DNA of 38,668 bases from Mediterranea sp. An20 (lineage in GTDB: Bacteria > Bacteroidota > Bacteroidia > Bacteroidales > Bacteroidaceae), in NCBI RefSeq assembly GCF_002160055.1, contig NZ_NFJV01000032.1:1-38668 (forward strand), given 5' to 3'. This document shows, in pieces, positions 1 to 7,486 of the stretch. Within the stretch, counting starts at the first letter, position 1, and each line of letters begins with the position of its first letter. The translations under genes were made by a program, and so were the position numbers. The notes beneath the pieces are model-generated. The model saw only the letters and a list, made by a program, of their open reading frames with translations. It ran no database searches and was not told where the DNA came from.

Positions 1-1167
1 GGTGTGAACGCCCAAAGGAGGGCTGTTGCCATCCATCACCTCGACACGCCGTGGCGCCCGTCCGACCTCGCCCAGCGTGACGGACGGGCAGTACGGAAAG
101 GCAACGAGATTGCCAAGCTGTATGCGGACAACAAGGTGGATGTCATCATCTACGCGGTGGAGAAGTCGCTGGACAGCTACAAGTTCAACCTGCTGCATTG
201 CAAGCAGACGTTCATTTCACAGTTGAAGTCCGGCGCATTGGGCGCACGAACCATCGACGAGGGGGCGATGGACGAGAAGTCGGGCATGAACTTTTCAGAG
301 TACATGGCGATACTCTCCGGCAACACGGACTTGCTGGACAAGGCGAAGCTCGAAAAGAAAATCGCCTCGCTGGAGGGCGAACGCAAGTCGTTCCACAAGG
401 GCAAGCGGGATTCGGAGTTGAAATTGGAGAGCAAGACCTCGGCGCTTAGGAACAACCAAGCGGTCATCGCCGGCATGACGGAGGACTGGGAGAAGTTCAC
501 CGCCGCCATACAGACTGACAAGGAGGGCAACCGGCTCAATCCCATCAAGATTGACGGGCTGGACACCACCGACGAGAAGGCCATCGGCAAGCGGTTGCAG
601 GAGATTGCCAAGAACGCCACGACGGGCGGACAGCCTAAACGTATCGGCGAGCTGTACGGCTTCCCCGTCAAGGTGGTGAGCGAGCGGACACTCAGCGAGG
701 GGCTGGAGTTCACCGGCAACCGCTTTTTCGTGGAAGGGAACTACAAGTACACCTACAACAATGGGCATCTGGCAATGGCGGATACCCATGCCGCCGCCGT
801 GAACTTCCTGAACGCGCTGGAGAAGATACCCTCTGTCATCGAGCAGTACAAGGCGAAAAACGAAACGCTGGAGCGCGAGATACCGCAGTTGCAGGAGATA
901 GCGGGCAAGACATGGAAGAAGGAGGACGAACTGAAACAGTTGAAGTCCGAACTTGCTGCCCTCGACCGCAAGATACAGTTGGAACTGGCTCCCAAACATG
1001 AAGAAACGACAAGCCAAGGGCAGGAACAAGGTGGCGGTCAGGATTTACCGAAAGCGGAGAACGTACCGAAGCCGGACGATGCAGCCCGTGACTACATCCG
1101 TGACCATATTATAATAGGCAGGCCGGGCATTTCCGAACACAAGGAACCCCGTGGAATGAAAATTTGA
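1..1167 (+). CDS. SNF2-type helicase, C-terminal part (truncated by window start)
   Basis: The reading frame is open from the first base and ends at TGA 1165-1167; the start is outside the window. The visible 388 residues begin within the second RecA-like helicase domain: residues 25-35 (QRDGRAVRKGN) are a good superfamily 2 motif VI, preceded by HHLDTPWRPSD, typical of SNF2-like proteins that in Bacteroides mobile elements are fused to or sit beside an N6-adenine DNA methylase. The rest is charged and partly coiled-coil (about residues 110-155 and 280-330), with a Gln/Gly-rich tail. ATPase motifs I-III and any methylase domain must lie upstream. Such very large proteins are common in CTnDOT-like elements; their role (DNA processing or protection of incoming DNA) is inferred, not shown here. 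Confident in the helicase family, less in the role. Confidence 0.85.
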   Translation, partial: GVNAQRRAVAIHHLDTPWRPSDLAQRDGRAVRKGNEIAKLYADNKVDVIIYAVEKSLDSYKFNLLHCKQTFISQLKSGALGARTIDEGAMDEKSGMNFSEYMAILSGNTDLLDKAKLEKKIASLEGERKSFHKGKRDSELKLESKTSALRNNQAVIAGMTEDWEKFTAAIQTDKEGNRLNPIKIDGLDTTDEKAIGKRLQEIAKNATTGGQPKRIGELYGFPVKVVSERTLSEGLEFTGNRFFVEGNYKYTYNNGHLAMADTHAAAVNFLNALEKIPSVIEQYKAKNETLEREIPQLQEIAGKTWKKEDELKQLKSELAALDRKIQLELAPKHEETTSQGQEQGGGQDLPKAENVPKPDDAARDYIRDHIIIGRPGISEHKEPRGMKI

Positions 1168-1168
1168 G

Positions 1169-1213
1169 AAGGAGCCGATGGCGGAGTCAAGTATCAGCCT
1201 TCGGCTCTTTTTA
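1169..1213 (+). terminator. probable intrinsic terminator after the helicase gene
   Basis: GAGCCGA (1172-1178) pairs with TCGGCTC (1201-1207) and is followed by a T-run (1208-1212); flanking A/T bases can extend the stem. The 22-nt loop is large, so strength is uncertain. It separates the helicase from the convergent AraC gene. Confidence 0.5.
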
Positions 1214-1216
1214 TAA

Positions 1217-2122
1217 TCATATCACCCTTTCTTGTGCTCTATATTCATTCGGCGTACACCCCACCACTTTCTTGAACATCCGGCTTAAATGGTGCGGATA
1301 CTGGAAGCCTACTTGATAGGCTATCTCGCTCACGGTCTTGTTCGTGCTTGCCAGCAAGTCCTTGACGCGGTTGATGACGGTAAGGTGGATGTATTCAATG
1401 GCGGACTTGCCGGTTTCCTTCTTCACAAGGTCGCCGAAATAGTTGGCGGAGAAATGAAGTTGGTCGGCACACCACGCCACGGTGGGCAGACCGATTTGCT
1501 CGGGCTTGTCTGAGTCGAAGTAGCCGGTCATCAGTTCTTCGAAGCGAGTGAGGACATCGCGGTTGATAGCCTCACGGGTGGCAAACTGGCGGTCGTAGAA
1601 ACGGAGGCAATGGTTGAGCAGGACTTCGATGTTGGAGGTGATGATGCTGCGGCTATGCTTGTCGATGCGGTGGTGCAGTTCTTCCTCTATCTCGGTGAAG
1701 CAGTTGAAGATGGTCTGCCGCTCGCGCTCGGACATATGCAAGGCTTCGTTCACTTCGTAGGAGAAGAATGTGTATTCCTTCATTTTCTTTGCAAGGCTCG
1801 TGCCTCGCAGCAGGTCGGGATGGAACAGCAGACAATAGCCTTCGGGATTGGGCGTTTCACCGCCGTCGTCAATACCTGCCACTTGTCCGGGAGCCACGAA
1901 TACCAACGTGCCTTCCTGATAGTCGTATTGGCTGCGCCCGTAAGTCAGCTTTCCGTGTATCTTCTCTTTCAGGTAGATGCCGTAGAAGCCGTAAAGTTTC
2001 TTTTTATGCTTCAAAACATTGACGTCCTTGAAGTCGATGAACGTGACCAACGGATTGAGCGTTTCAATCCCTAAAAACTCATTGTAATCGTGGATGCTGT
2101 TGATATTTATGATGTCGCCCAT
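1217..2122 (-). CDS. AraC-family transcriptional regulator (first copy)
   Basis: A 301-aa protein. The N-terminal ~190 residues form a cupin-like sensing region (GTLVFVAPGQVAG) and the last ~100 residues are an AraC DNA-binding domain with two helix-turn-helix units (around WCADQLHFSANYFGDLVKKETGKS and VSEIAYQVGFQYPHHLSRMFKK). I chose ATG 2122 over the in-frame ATG at 2182 because a TAnnTTTG box (2165-2158, minus strand) lies downstream of 2182, and GGAGGA sits about 9 nt before 2122. It is divergent from the cargo operons, which share an operator motif, so it is a prime candidate for their activator. It is a paralogue of the regulator at 18560-19465: the middle regions match (e.g. HRIDKHSRSIITSNIEVLLNHCLRFYDRQFA here against DIDRHSLRLVSAGLELLLDYC there). 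The ligand is unknown. Confidence 0.92.
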   Translation of the reverse strand: MGDIININSIHDYNEFLGIETLNPLVTFIDFKDVNVLKHKKKLYGFYGIYLKEKIHGKLTYGRSQYDYQEGTLVFVAPGQVAGIDDGGETPNPEGYCLLFHPDLLRGTSLAKKMKEYTFFSYEVNEALHMSERERQTIFNCFTEIEEELHHRIDKHSRSIITSNIEVLLNHCLRFYDRQFATREAINRDVLTRFEELMTGYFDSDKPEQIGLPTVAWCADQLHFSANYFGDLVKKETGKSAIEYIHLTVINRVKDLLASTNKTVSEIAYQVGFQYPHHLSRMFKKVVGCTPNEYRAQERVI

Positions 2123-2157
2123 ATCTTGTTTCCTCCATTTATTAAAGTATGATGCCA

Positions 2158-2189
2158 CAAAATTAATCTTTTCTTTACTCATTCAGCAA
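2158..2189 (-). promoter_or_regulatory. promoter of the first AraC gene
   Basis: On the minus strand a -7 box TAATTTTG occupies 2165-2158 and a TTG (-33) lies at 2189-2187, 21 nt upstream. This fits the Bacteroides consensus TTG-N19-21-TAnnTTTG. Unlike the five cargo promoters it has a recognisable -33 box and no good copy of the shared operator, so basal expression is likely. Confidence 0.6.
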
Positions 2190-2214
2190 GGAGGGAAGGC
2201 ATTTCTGTAAAATG

Positions 2215-2256
2215 GGTGCAAGATTCTGTGATTTGTGTTATCCTGTTGATTGGACG
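2215..2256 (+). promoter_or_regulatory. degenerate copy of the cargo operator
   Basis: GGTGC (2215-2219), then TTCTGTGATTTGTGTTA (2224-2240) and TGGACG (2251-2256), match the left, middle and right parts of the operator at 10725-10793, but about 10 extra bases split the right end. No TAnnTTTG box follows at the usual distance. It lies 60 bp upstream of the intact copy at 2275-2318 and looks like a decayed duplicate or an auxiliary binding site. Confidence 0.4.
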
Positions 2257-2274
2257 CTACTTGCGGTGAATGCC

Positions 2275-2343
2275 ATTCGTTGATATTGGTGCTTCAATCC
2301 GTAATCTGTGTATGGACGAAAGACATACGCTGCTGTAATTTTG
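2275..2343 (+). promoter_or_regulatory. shared cargo operator/promoter, copy 1
   Basis: A long operator (2275-2318) contains GGTGCTTC at 2288-2295 and GTAATCTGTGTATGGAC at 2301-2317. After 18 bp comes the -7 box TAATTTTG (2336-2343). The -33 position is occupied by the operator end rather than a TTTG box, which suggests activator dependence. It drives the hydrolase lipoprotein at 2368. Confidence 0.8.
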
Positions 2344-2367
2344 CACCTGACAAAAACAAAGTTCAAA

Positions 2368-3336
2368 ATGAAAATGATTATCAATATCTGTCTGCTTATG
2401 GCAATTTTATCTTTCAACAGTTGCGATGAGAATACGGCTTCATCATACATACCCTCACAGGAAGGGAATGATTCTATTCCTGCAACAACGGGACATCTGA
2501 CCACCCGTAGCACTATCGCCGATGTCTTGGCTCATCCGGCTTTCGAGGGATTCAGCCAATACATCTTGCCTTTGGAATGGGGATATGACGAAGATATGCC
2601 GCTCTCCGAAGTGGAGCGTTTGCTTCCCTACCATAATTATATTGACGCGGAGCGGTGCGTGGGTTATATCAATCAGATGATAGATTCGGTGGCAGCCGGA
2701 CGCAGGATTTATTACGACTTGGGGCGCAAAGATGCCGGGTTGTTCTTCTTCCGTGGCAGGTCGGGCGCACCGTTTGCGGTCGTCTGTCCCGGAGGCGGCT
2801 TCTCGTATGTCGGCTCCATCCACGAGGGCTTTCCCCACGCCTTGGCGTTGAGCCGGATGGGGTATAATGCGTTTGTCATTCAGTATCAGACGGGCAGCGC
2901 ACAGACGGCTTGCGAGGACTTGGCGGCGGGCATCGAATACATCTTCCGCCACGCCACGGAGTTGCAGGTCGATACGGCAGGCTATTCCGTGTGGGGCAGT
3001 TCGGCGGGGGCGCGTATGGCTGCATACATCGGTTCATACGGCACGGCGACTTTCAGTGCGGCAGAGCTTCCCCGTCCGCGCACAGTGGTGATGGCCTACA
3101 CGGGGCATAGCGAGTACACCCGGCAAGACCCGCCGACCTACGCCGTGGTAGGCTCGAATGACGGCATTGCCAATCCGAACACGATGCGCCGCCGCACCGA
3201 AGCCCTGCAAGCCATCGGCATCCCGGCAGAGTTCCACCTCTATCCGAACCTCCGGCACGGCTTCGGGCTGGGCATCGGTACGAGTGCCGAGGGCTGGATA
3301 GACGGGGCTGTCCGGTTTTGGGAAGCGAACAAATAA
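2368..3336 (+). CDS. alpha/beta hydrolase (acetyl-esterase-like) lipoprotein
   Basis: A 322-aa protein starting at ATG 2368; an upstream in-frame ATG at 2308 lies inside the operator and before the -7 box, so it cannot be the start of this transcript. Residues 1-19 are a lipoprotein signal (ICLLMAILSFNSC, lipid cysteine C19), implying a membrane-anchored envelope protein. The fold is a BD-FAE/acetyl-esterase-like alpha/beta hydrolase: oxyanion region PGGGFSYVGS, nucleophile elbow GSSAG with S212, acid D265 (GSNDG) and H297 (NLRHGFG). It should hydrolyse an ester, but the substrate cannot be read from sequence. It stands alone behind operator copy 1 and is followed by a hairpin and tandem-repeat region. 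It resembles the esterase at 4616-5509 in motif layout. Confidence 0.88.
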   Translation: MKMIINICLLMAILSFNSCDENTASSYIPSQEGNDSIPATTGHLTTRSTIADVLAHPAFEGFSQYILPLEWGYDEDMPLSEVERLLPYHNYIDAERCVGYINQMIDSVAAGRRIYYDLGRKDAGLFFFRGRSGAPFAVVCPGGGFSYVGSIHEGFPHALALSRMGYNAFVIQYQTGSAQTACEDLAAGIEYIFRHATELQVDTAGYSVWGSSAGARMAAYIGSYGTATFSAAELPRPRTVVMAYTGHSEYTRQDPPTYAVVGSNDGIANPNTMRRRTEALQAIGIPAEFHLYPNLRHGFGLGIGTSAEGWIDGAVRFWEANK

Positions 3337-3337
3337 A

Positions 3338-3425
3338 AGATGACCTCGGAGGTGAGCCTACATCAACCCGGACTTGATGTACCATGAGGTCGGACTTCAT
3401 CCTACATCAGTTCCGGACTCATCTT
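3338..3425. repeat. core-conserved hairpin cluster A
   Basis: Consecutive small hairpins share the core CCGGAC or its variant GGTCGGAC with different stems, for example CATCAA-CCCGGAC-TTGATG (3361-3379) and GATGA-centred arms ending at 3425. Related clusters occur at 18357-18450, 21689-21776 and 33325-33392. Sited after a stop codon, it may act in transcript stabilisation or termination. Confidence 0.6.
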
Positions 3426-3429
3426 TATT

Positions 3430-3655
3430 AACATTTGCAGCCCAAAGCTCCGACAATGCCAATCCGTCAGGATAAGCACCGTCCGAGCCTCGGATAGCAC
3501 CAATCCTGCAGGATAAGCATCATCCGAGGGGACGGACAGCGGTTCTCGAAGAAAATAAGCACTGTCGGAGGCTCGGACAGCCCTTATTCTACAGTTTTAG
3601 CCCTGTGGAAGCCCTCGGACAGTGCTAAAAATCTTCCGCAAGCCTTGTCCGAGCT
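3430..3655. repeat. 41-42-bp tandem repeat array 1
   Basis: About five degenerate units. The landmark hexamer (ATAAGC, ATAAGC, ATAAGC, TTTAGC, GCAAGC) recurs at 3472, 3513, 3555, 3596 and 3638, giving spacings of 41, 42, 41 and 42 bp. Each unit then carries a short inverted repeat such as TCCGAG-CCTCGGA. The last unit shares the 20-mer GCTAAAAATCTTCCGCAAGC (3624-3643) with array 2 at 21791-21810. There is no gene in this stretch. Confidence 0.7.
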
Positions 3656-3665
3656 ATTTTCGGCG

Positions 3666-3734
3666 TTTCGGTGAAATGGGTGCTTCTATCTGTAATCTGT
3701 GTATGGACGGAGAAGCCTTGCCGATGTAATTTTG
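3666..3734 (+). promoter_or_regulatory. shared cargo operator/promoter, copy 2
   Basis: GGTGCTTC at 3679-3686, TGTAATCTGTGTATGGAC at 3691-3708, then 18 bp to the -7 box TAATTTTG (3727-3734). It precedes the four-gene unit 3765-7425. Confidence 0.8.
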
Positions 3735-3764
3735 CATCAGAAAACAATTAATAGACAAAAGAAT

Positions 3765-4613
3765 ATGGATACAGTAAAATTAAGTAACGGCGTGGAAATG
3801 CCGATTTTGGGTTATGGAGTTTATCAGGTATCGCCGTCGGAGTGCGAGCGGTGCGTGAGGGATGCCATCAGCGTGGGCTACCGGATGATTGACACGGCAC
3901 AGGCTTACGGCAACGAGCAGAACGTAGGCAACGCTATCCGTAATTGCGGCGTACCCCGCGAAGAATTGTTCATCGTGACGAAGGTGTGGATTTCCAATGC
4001 CGGATACGAGCGGGCAAAGGCAAGCATTGACGAATCTTTGCGCAAATTGCAGACCAACTACATCGACCTGTTGCTCATTCACCAGCCTTTCAACGACTAC
4101 TACGGCACGTGGCGGGCGATGGAGGAAGCGTACAAGGCGGGCAAGCTCCGCGCCATCGGCGTGTCGAACTTCTACCCCGACCGCTTCATCGACTTGGCGG
4201 AGTTCAGCGAAATACCTCCGATGGTCAATCAGGTGGAAACCCACGTGTTCAACCAGCAGGTAGAGGCGCAGCAGATTATGAAGCAATACGGCACACATAT
4301 TATGGCGTGGGGACCGTTTGCCGAGGGACGCAACAACTTCTTCGGCAACGAAACGCTGATAGCCGTCGGTGCCATGTATAACAAGAGTGCGGCACAGACC
4401 GCCTTGCGCTACCTCATCCAGCGCGGCGTGATTGTCATCCCGAAGTCCGTCCGCAAGGAGCGTATGGAGCAGAACTTCGATGTGTTCGACTTCACGCTGA
4501 CCGATGAGGATATGCAGCGCATCCGCCAATTGGACTTGGGTCATAGCCTATTCTTCTCGCACTACGACCCGCAGACGGTGAAATGGCTTTGTGATTATGG
4601 AAAGAGCAAATAA
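3765..4613 (+). CDS. cytoplasmic aldo-keto reductase, DkgA-like (AKR5 type)
   Basis: A 282-aa TIM-barrel oxidoreductase; the length is typical of 2,5-diketo-D-gluconate reductase-like enzymes. The catalytic tetrad is complete: D43 and Y48 in IDTAQAYGNE, K73 in VTKVW and H106 in LIHQP. GVSNF and the IPKSVRKERMEQN segment are the usual NADPH-binding region near the C-terminus. No signal peptide is seen. The start at ATG 3765 gives a full N-terminal beta-hairpin (KLSNGVEMPILGYG); an earlier in-frame ATG (3699) lies inside the operator. First gene of the unit under operator copy 2, with only 2 bp before the next gene. The likely job is NADPH-dependent reduction of aldehydes or ketones; the physiological substrate is unknown. 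Confidence 0.92.
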   Translation: MDTVKLSNGVEMPILGYGVYQVSPSECERCVRDAISVGYRMIDTAQAYGNEQNVGNAIRNCGVPREELFIVTKVWISNAGYERAKASIDESLRKLQTNYIDLLLIHQPFNDYYGTWRAMEEAYKAGKLRAIGVSNFYPDRFIDLAEFSEIPPMVNQVETHVFNQQVEAQQIMKQYGTHIMAWGPFAEGRNNFFGNETLIAVGAMYNKSAAQTALRYLIQRGVIVIPKSVRKERMEQNFDVFDFTLTDEDMQRIRQLDLGHSLFFSHYDPQTVKWLCDYGKSK

Positions 4614-4615
4614 AG

Positions 4616-5509
4616 ATGAAAAGGATATTTCAACTCATCTGTTTGCTGCTTGCCGCCAACTGTGTGGCAGCTTGCAGCAACACGGAAAATGACGCGCCCC
4701 TCGGTCCGATAGGCGAAACGCCAGCCGAGGAAGACCCGAATGCAGAACACATCTACCTGTGGCCGGAAGGCAATATGCCGACCGAAACAAACTACACCGT
4801 AAACAACGGCAACTATCAGGACGACCCGGATTTCCGTCCCAATATGGTTTGGTATCCCGTGCCGGACGGGACGGAAGTAAAGGGAGCCGTAATGGTATGC
4901 CCCGGCGGAGCGTTTATGTTCCGTAGTGGAAACGAAGGCGCACCTGTGGCGGAGCGTCTGGCGGAACTGGGCTGGCAAAGCTTTGTGGTGAACTACCGTG
5001 TCCGTCCCTATACGATGGAAGAAGGCAGTCTGGACTTGGCACGTGCCATCCGCTATGTCCGCAGCCACGCCGGGCAGTATGGCATCGACCCTGACCGTAT
5101 CGCGTCGGTGGGATTTTCCGCAGGCGGCATCCTCTGTGGCGATGAAGCCTTGCACTTTGATGGACAGGTGAACGGCACGGCATTGGATGACAGCTATGTC
5201 CCCGATGCGCTCGATGATGTGTCGGCTGATGTATGCGCCATCGGTATGATTTACTCGTTCTATGGACGGTTGAGCGTATCAAATAACAACGTGGACGACC
5301 TGCGTGCCGGGAATATTCCCCCGACATTCTATACCTACGGTACGGAAGATCCTTTCTACCGCCAGTTCATCGCCAATGCTAACGCTGCCCGTGAAGCCGG
5401 TGTGCAAGTAGAAGAACACGTACTGGACGGTTGGCCGCACGGCTTCGGCGTACAGGGAGAATGGACTACATGGTTCGACAGTTTCCTAACCCAGATAATG
5501 TCGCATTGA
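4616..5509 (+). CDS. alpha/beta hydrolase (acetyl-xylan-esterase-like) lipoprotein
   Basis: A 297-aa protein. Residues 1-20 are a lipoprotein signal (ANCVAAC, C20), so it should be envelope-anchored. The hydrolase core shows CPGGAF (oxyanion region), the nucleophile elbow GFSAGG with S168, D245 in YGTEDPF and H275 in GWPHGFG. It belongs to the broad BD-FAE/prolyl-oligopeptidase-like esterases. The gene starts 2 bp after the AKR stop and ends 2 bp before the next start, so translation is probably coupled. An outer-envelope esterase beside a reductase suggests release of a carbonyl or alcohol compound from an ester before reduction; this is inference. Confidence 0.88.
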   Translation: MKRIFQLICLLLAANCVAACSNTENDAPLGPIGETPAEEDPNAEHIYLWPEGNMPTETNYTVNNGNYQDDPDFRPNMVWYPVPDGTEVKGAVMVCPGGAFMFRSGNEGAPVAERLAELGWQSFVVNYRVRPYTMEEGSLDLARAIRYVRSHAGQYGIDPDRIASVGFSAGGILCGDEALHFDGQVNGTALDDSYVPDALDDVSADVCAIGMIYSFYGRLSVSNNNVDDLRAGNIPPTFYTYGTEDPFYRQFIANANAAREAGVQVEEHVLDGWPHGFGVQGEWTTWFDSFLTQIMSH

Positions 5510-5511
5510 TT

Positions 5512-6456
5512 ATGAAAACAGATAAAGACAACCCCAAAGGCATCTCCCGCCGTGACGCACTAAAACGGATGGGATTGTTCGTGGCTGGAGCAGCCGCATT
5601 GAGTATGCCCACGGCATTGACTTCTTGCGATAACGAAAAGAAGAAACGTATCATCCTCTATTTCACCGCTACGGGTAACAGCCTCTACATCGCCCGGCAA
5701 CTGGCAGACGAAGAGACCGAACTGCTCAGCATCCCGCAGATAGTAAAGCAGGGCCGCCACGACTTTGAGGCGGACGAGATAGGTATCGTCTATCCCATCT
5801 ACGGACACATGCCGCCCAATATGGTGCGGAACTTCATCAAGCAGGCACGCATCAAGGCAGGTTATAAGTTTGCCGTCCTCACCTATGGAATGCTTGACTT
5901 CAACGCCGCTGAGCTGTGGGACGGCATCTCACAGCAGGCAGGTACGAAGTTCGACTACATCAACACCCTCGTGATGGTGGACAATTGGCTGCCCAATTTC
6001 GATATGGCGGAACAGATGAAGATGGACAAGCACATTCCCGAACAGTTGGAAAAGATAAAGGCAGACTTGGGGCAACGTATGCGGTGGGTGAAGCCTGCCA
6101 CCGAAGAAGCCCGCCGCGCCCACGACGGCTTTGTCGCCTTTTCGCGCCTCGACCCGGAGGTTGGCTTCCTGATGCGGAGCGAGAAGTATTTCCAAGTGAC
6201 GGATGCCTGCATCGGCTGTGGCGTATGCACCGAAGTCTGTCCGCGCGGCAACTACGAACTGACTTCCACGGGAGTAAAGACCGAGGGCGATTGCGACTTT
6301 TGTTTCGCCTGCATCCACAACTGCCCGCAGAAAGCCATACAGTTCCGGTCTTTGCCCGACGACCCGTTGCTTGCACGCGGCGAGGTGAACCCTAATGCCC
6401 GCTACCGCAACGAACACATATCGTTGTGGAGCATCAAAGAAAGTAACAGACAATAA
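5512..6456 (+). CDS. EFR1-type flavodoxin-ferredoxin protein with Tat signal
   Basis: A 314-aa protein. The N-terminus has a twin-arginine signal (SRRDALKRMGLFVAGAAALSM, R13-R14) ending in a possible lipobox (LTSC, C39). A flavodoxin-like domain follows (FTATGNSLYIAR, about residues 50-62, the FMN phosphate loop), then two [4Fe-4S] motifs: C233/C236/C239/C243 and C261/C264/C267/C271. This is the EFR1 architecture, but with a Tat leader, consistent with export after cofactor loading. ATG 5512 was chosen because it yields the Tat motif and sits 2 bp after the previous stop; an earlier in-frame ATG overlaps the upstream gene. It may pass electrons between iron-sulfur carriers and flavin or AKR partners in the envelope. 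The partner is not known. Confidence 0.9.
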   Translation: MKTDKDNPKGISRRDALKRMGLFVAGAAALSMPTALTSCDNEKKKRIILYFTATGNSLYIARQLADEETELLSIPQIVKQGRHDFEADEIGIVYPIYGHMPPNMVRNFIKQARIKAGYKFAVLTYGMLDFNAAELWDGISQQAGTKFDYINTLVMVDNWLPNFDMAEQMKMDKHIPEQLEKIKADLGQRMRWVKPATEEARRAHDGFVAFSRLDPEVGFLMRSEKYFQVTDACIGCGVCTEVCPRGNYELTSTGVKTEGDCDFCFACIHNCPQKAIQFRSLPDDPLLARGEVNPNARYRNEHISLWSIKESNRQ

Positions 6457-6477
6457 AACAACTAAAATCAAATAAGT

Positions 6478-7425
6478 ATGAACACATTCAAGAAAATCCT
6501 GCTGTCCGCCTTGCTTGTTTGCGGCGGCGTATGTGCAATGAACGCACAAGAGAAAACCACCACGGCGGGCGTGCCGTTGGTTACATTGAACAACGGCGTG
6601 GAGATGCCCCGCTTCGGGCTGGGCACTTTCCTGCAAGGGTCTAATGAAATCTGTCGGCAGTCTTGTCTTACGGCACTGAAGGCCGGTTACCGACACATCG
6701 ACACGGCACATGCCTATAATGATGAGGAGGGTGTGGGACAAGCAGTGAAGGAAAGCGGCATCCCGCGCGAGGAAATCTGGATAACCAGCAAGCTCTGGCC
6801 CAACGAATACGGCGAAGGCAAGACCCTGAAAGCCATCGACGATATGTTGAAGCGTCTCCAGCTGGATTATATAGACCTTCTCTATGTCCATCAGCCTTTC
6901 GGCGACTTCGTGGGAGCGTGGAAAGACATGGAGAAGGCTGTAAAAATGGGCAAGGTTCGCGCCCTCGGCATCAGTAATTTCGATGCCAATGACGAGGTGT
7001 GGAATACCATTATGGACAGCGCCACCATCAAGCCTGCCGTGCTCCAGATAGAATGCCACCCCTACGCCCAACGTCTGGAGATGCGTAATAAAGCCGCCAA
7101 GGAAGGCATACAGGTAGAATGTTGGTTCCCTTTGGGCGGCGCAATGAGCAATGGCGCACTATTCAAAGACCCCGTCATCAGGAAGATAGCCGAAGCACAT
7201 GGCAAGTCGCCGGCACAAATCATCCTGCGCTGGCACATTCAGGAAGGTTTTTCTGTAATCCCCGGAGCCACCAATCCCGACTATATCAAGGAGAACATCC
7301 AGATATTCGACTTCGCCCTCACCGATGAGGAAATGCAGCAGATGCGTTCGCTCAACAAGGAGCAACGGTTCTTCACTATGCCGGAAGAGGGCGTTCGACG
7401 GATGGTAAGAGAGAACAATCTGTAA
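6478..7425 (+). CDS. exported aldo-keto reductase (Sec signal)
   Basis: A 315-aa AKR with a clear Sec signal peptide (residues 1-23, KKILLSALLVCGGVCAMNAQ). The catalytic tetrad is intact: D75 and Y80 (HIDTAHAYNDEE), K105 (TSKLW), H138 (YVHQPF). The C-terminal dinucleotide region is present in the variant form VIPGATNPDYIKENIQ. AKRs normally use cytosolic NADPH, so a periplasmic member is odd; either cofactor is bound before export, which Sec does not favour, or another donor is used. It is close in sequence to the lipoprotein AKR at 16037-17200. Last gene of its unit, 21 bp after the ferredoxin gene. Its stop codon lies inside operator copy 3. Confidence 0.9.
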   Translation: MNTFKKILLSALLVCGGVCAMNAQEKTTTAGVPLVTLNNGVEMPRFGLGTFLQGSNEICRQSCLTALKAGYRHIDTAHAYNDEEGVGQAVKESGIPREEIWITSKLWPNEYGEGKTLKAIDDMLKRLQLDYIDLLYVHQPFGDFVGAWKDMEKAVKMGKVRALGISNFDANDEVWNTIMDSATIKPAVLQIECHPYAQRLEMRNKAAKEGIQVECWFPLGGAMSNGALFKDPVIRKIAEAHGKSPAQIILRWHIQEGFSVIPGATNPDYIKENIQIFDFALTDEEMQQMRSLNKEQRFFTMPEEGVRRMVRENNL

Positions 7426-7460
7426 TCTGTGTATGGACAGGGGGCTTTGGCGTAACTTTG
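7421..7460 (+). promoter_or_regulatory. shared cargo operator/promoter, copy 3 (right half)
   Basis: TGTAATCTGTGTATGGAC at 7421-7438 is identical to the other copies, but the GGTGCTTC half is missing. The -7 box TAACTTTG (7453-7460) comes after 14 bp rather than 18. The motif includes the stop codon of the upstream AKR gene (7423-7425). It precedes the transporter gene at 7487. The missing half and shorter spacing predict different strength. Confidence 0.7.
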
Positions 7461-7486
7461 CGACATGAATCAAAAACAGATTGGAT

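Noticed and set aside
2123..2182. 20-residue N-terminal extension of the first AraC protein
   Set aside because: The minus-strand -7 box lies inside it, and a good ribosome-binding sequence precedes the internal ATG at 2122.
3430..3655. Possible CRISPR array
   Set aside because: The period is regular (41-42 bp), but units diverge throughout with no constant repeat/variable spacer structure, and no cas genes are present.
5929..7071. 380-codon minus-strand reading frame
   Set aside because: Antisense across two well-supported genes, with no domain or start context.
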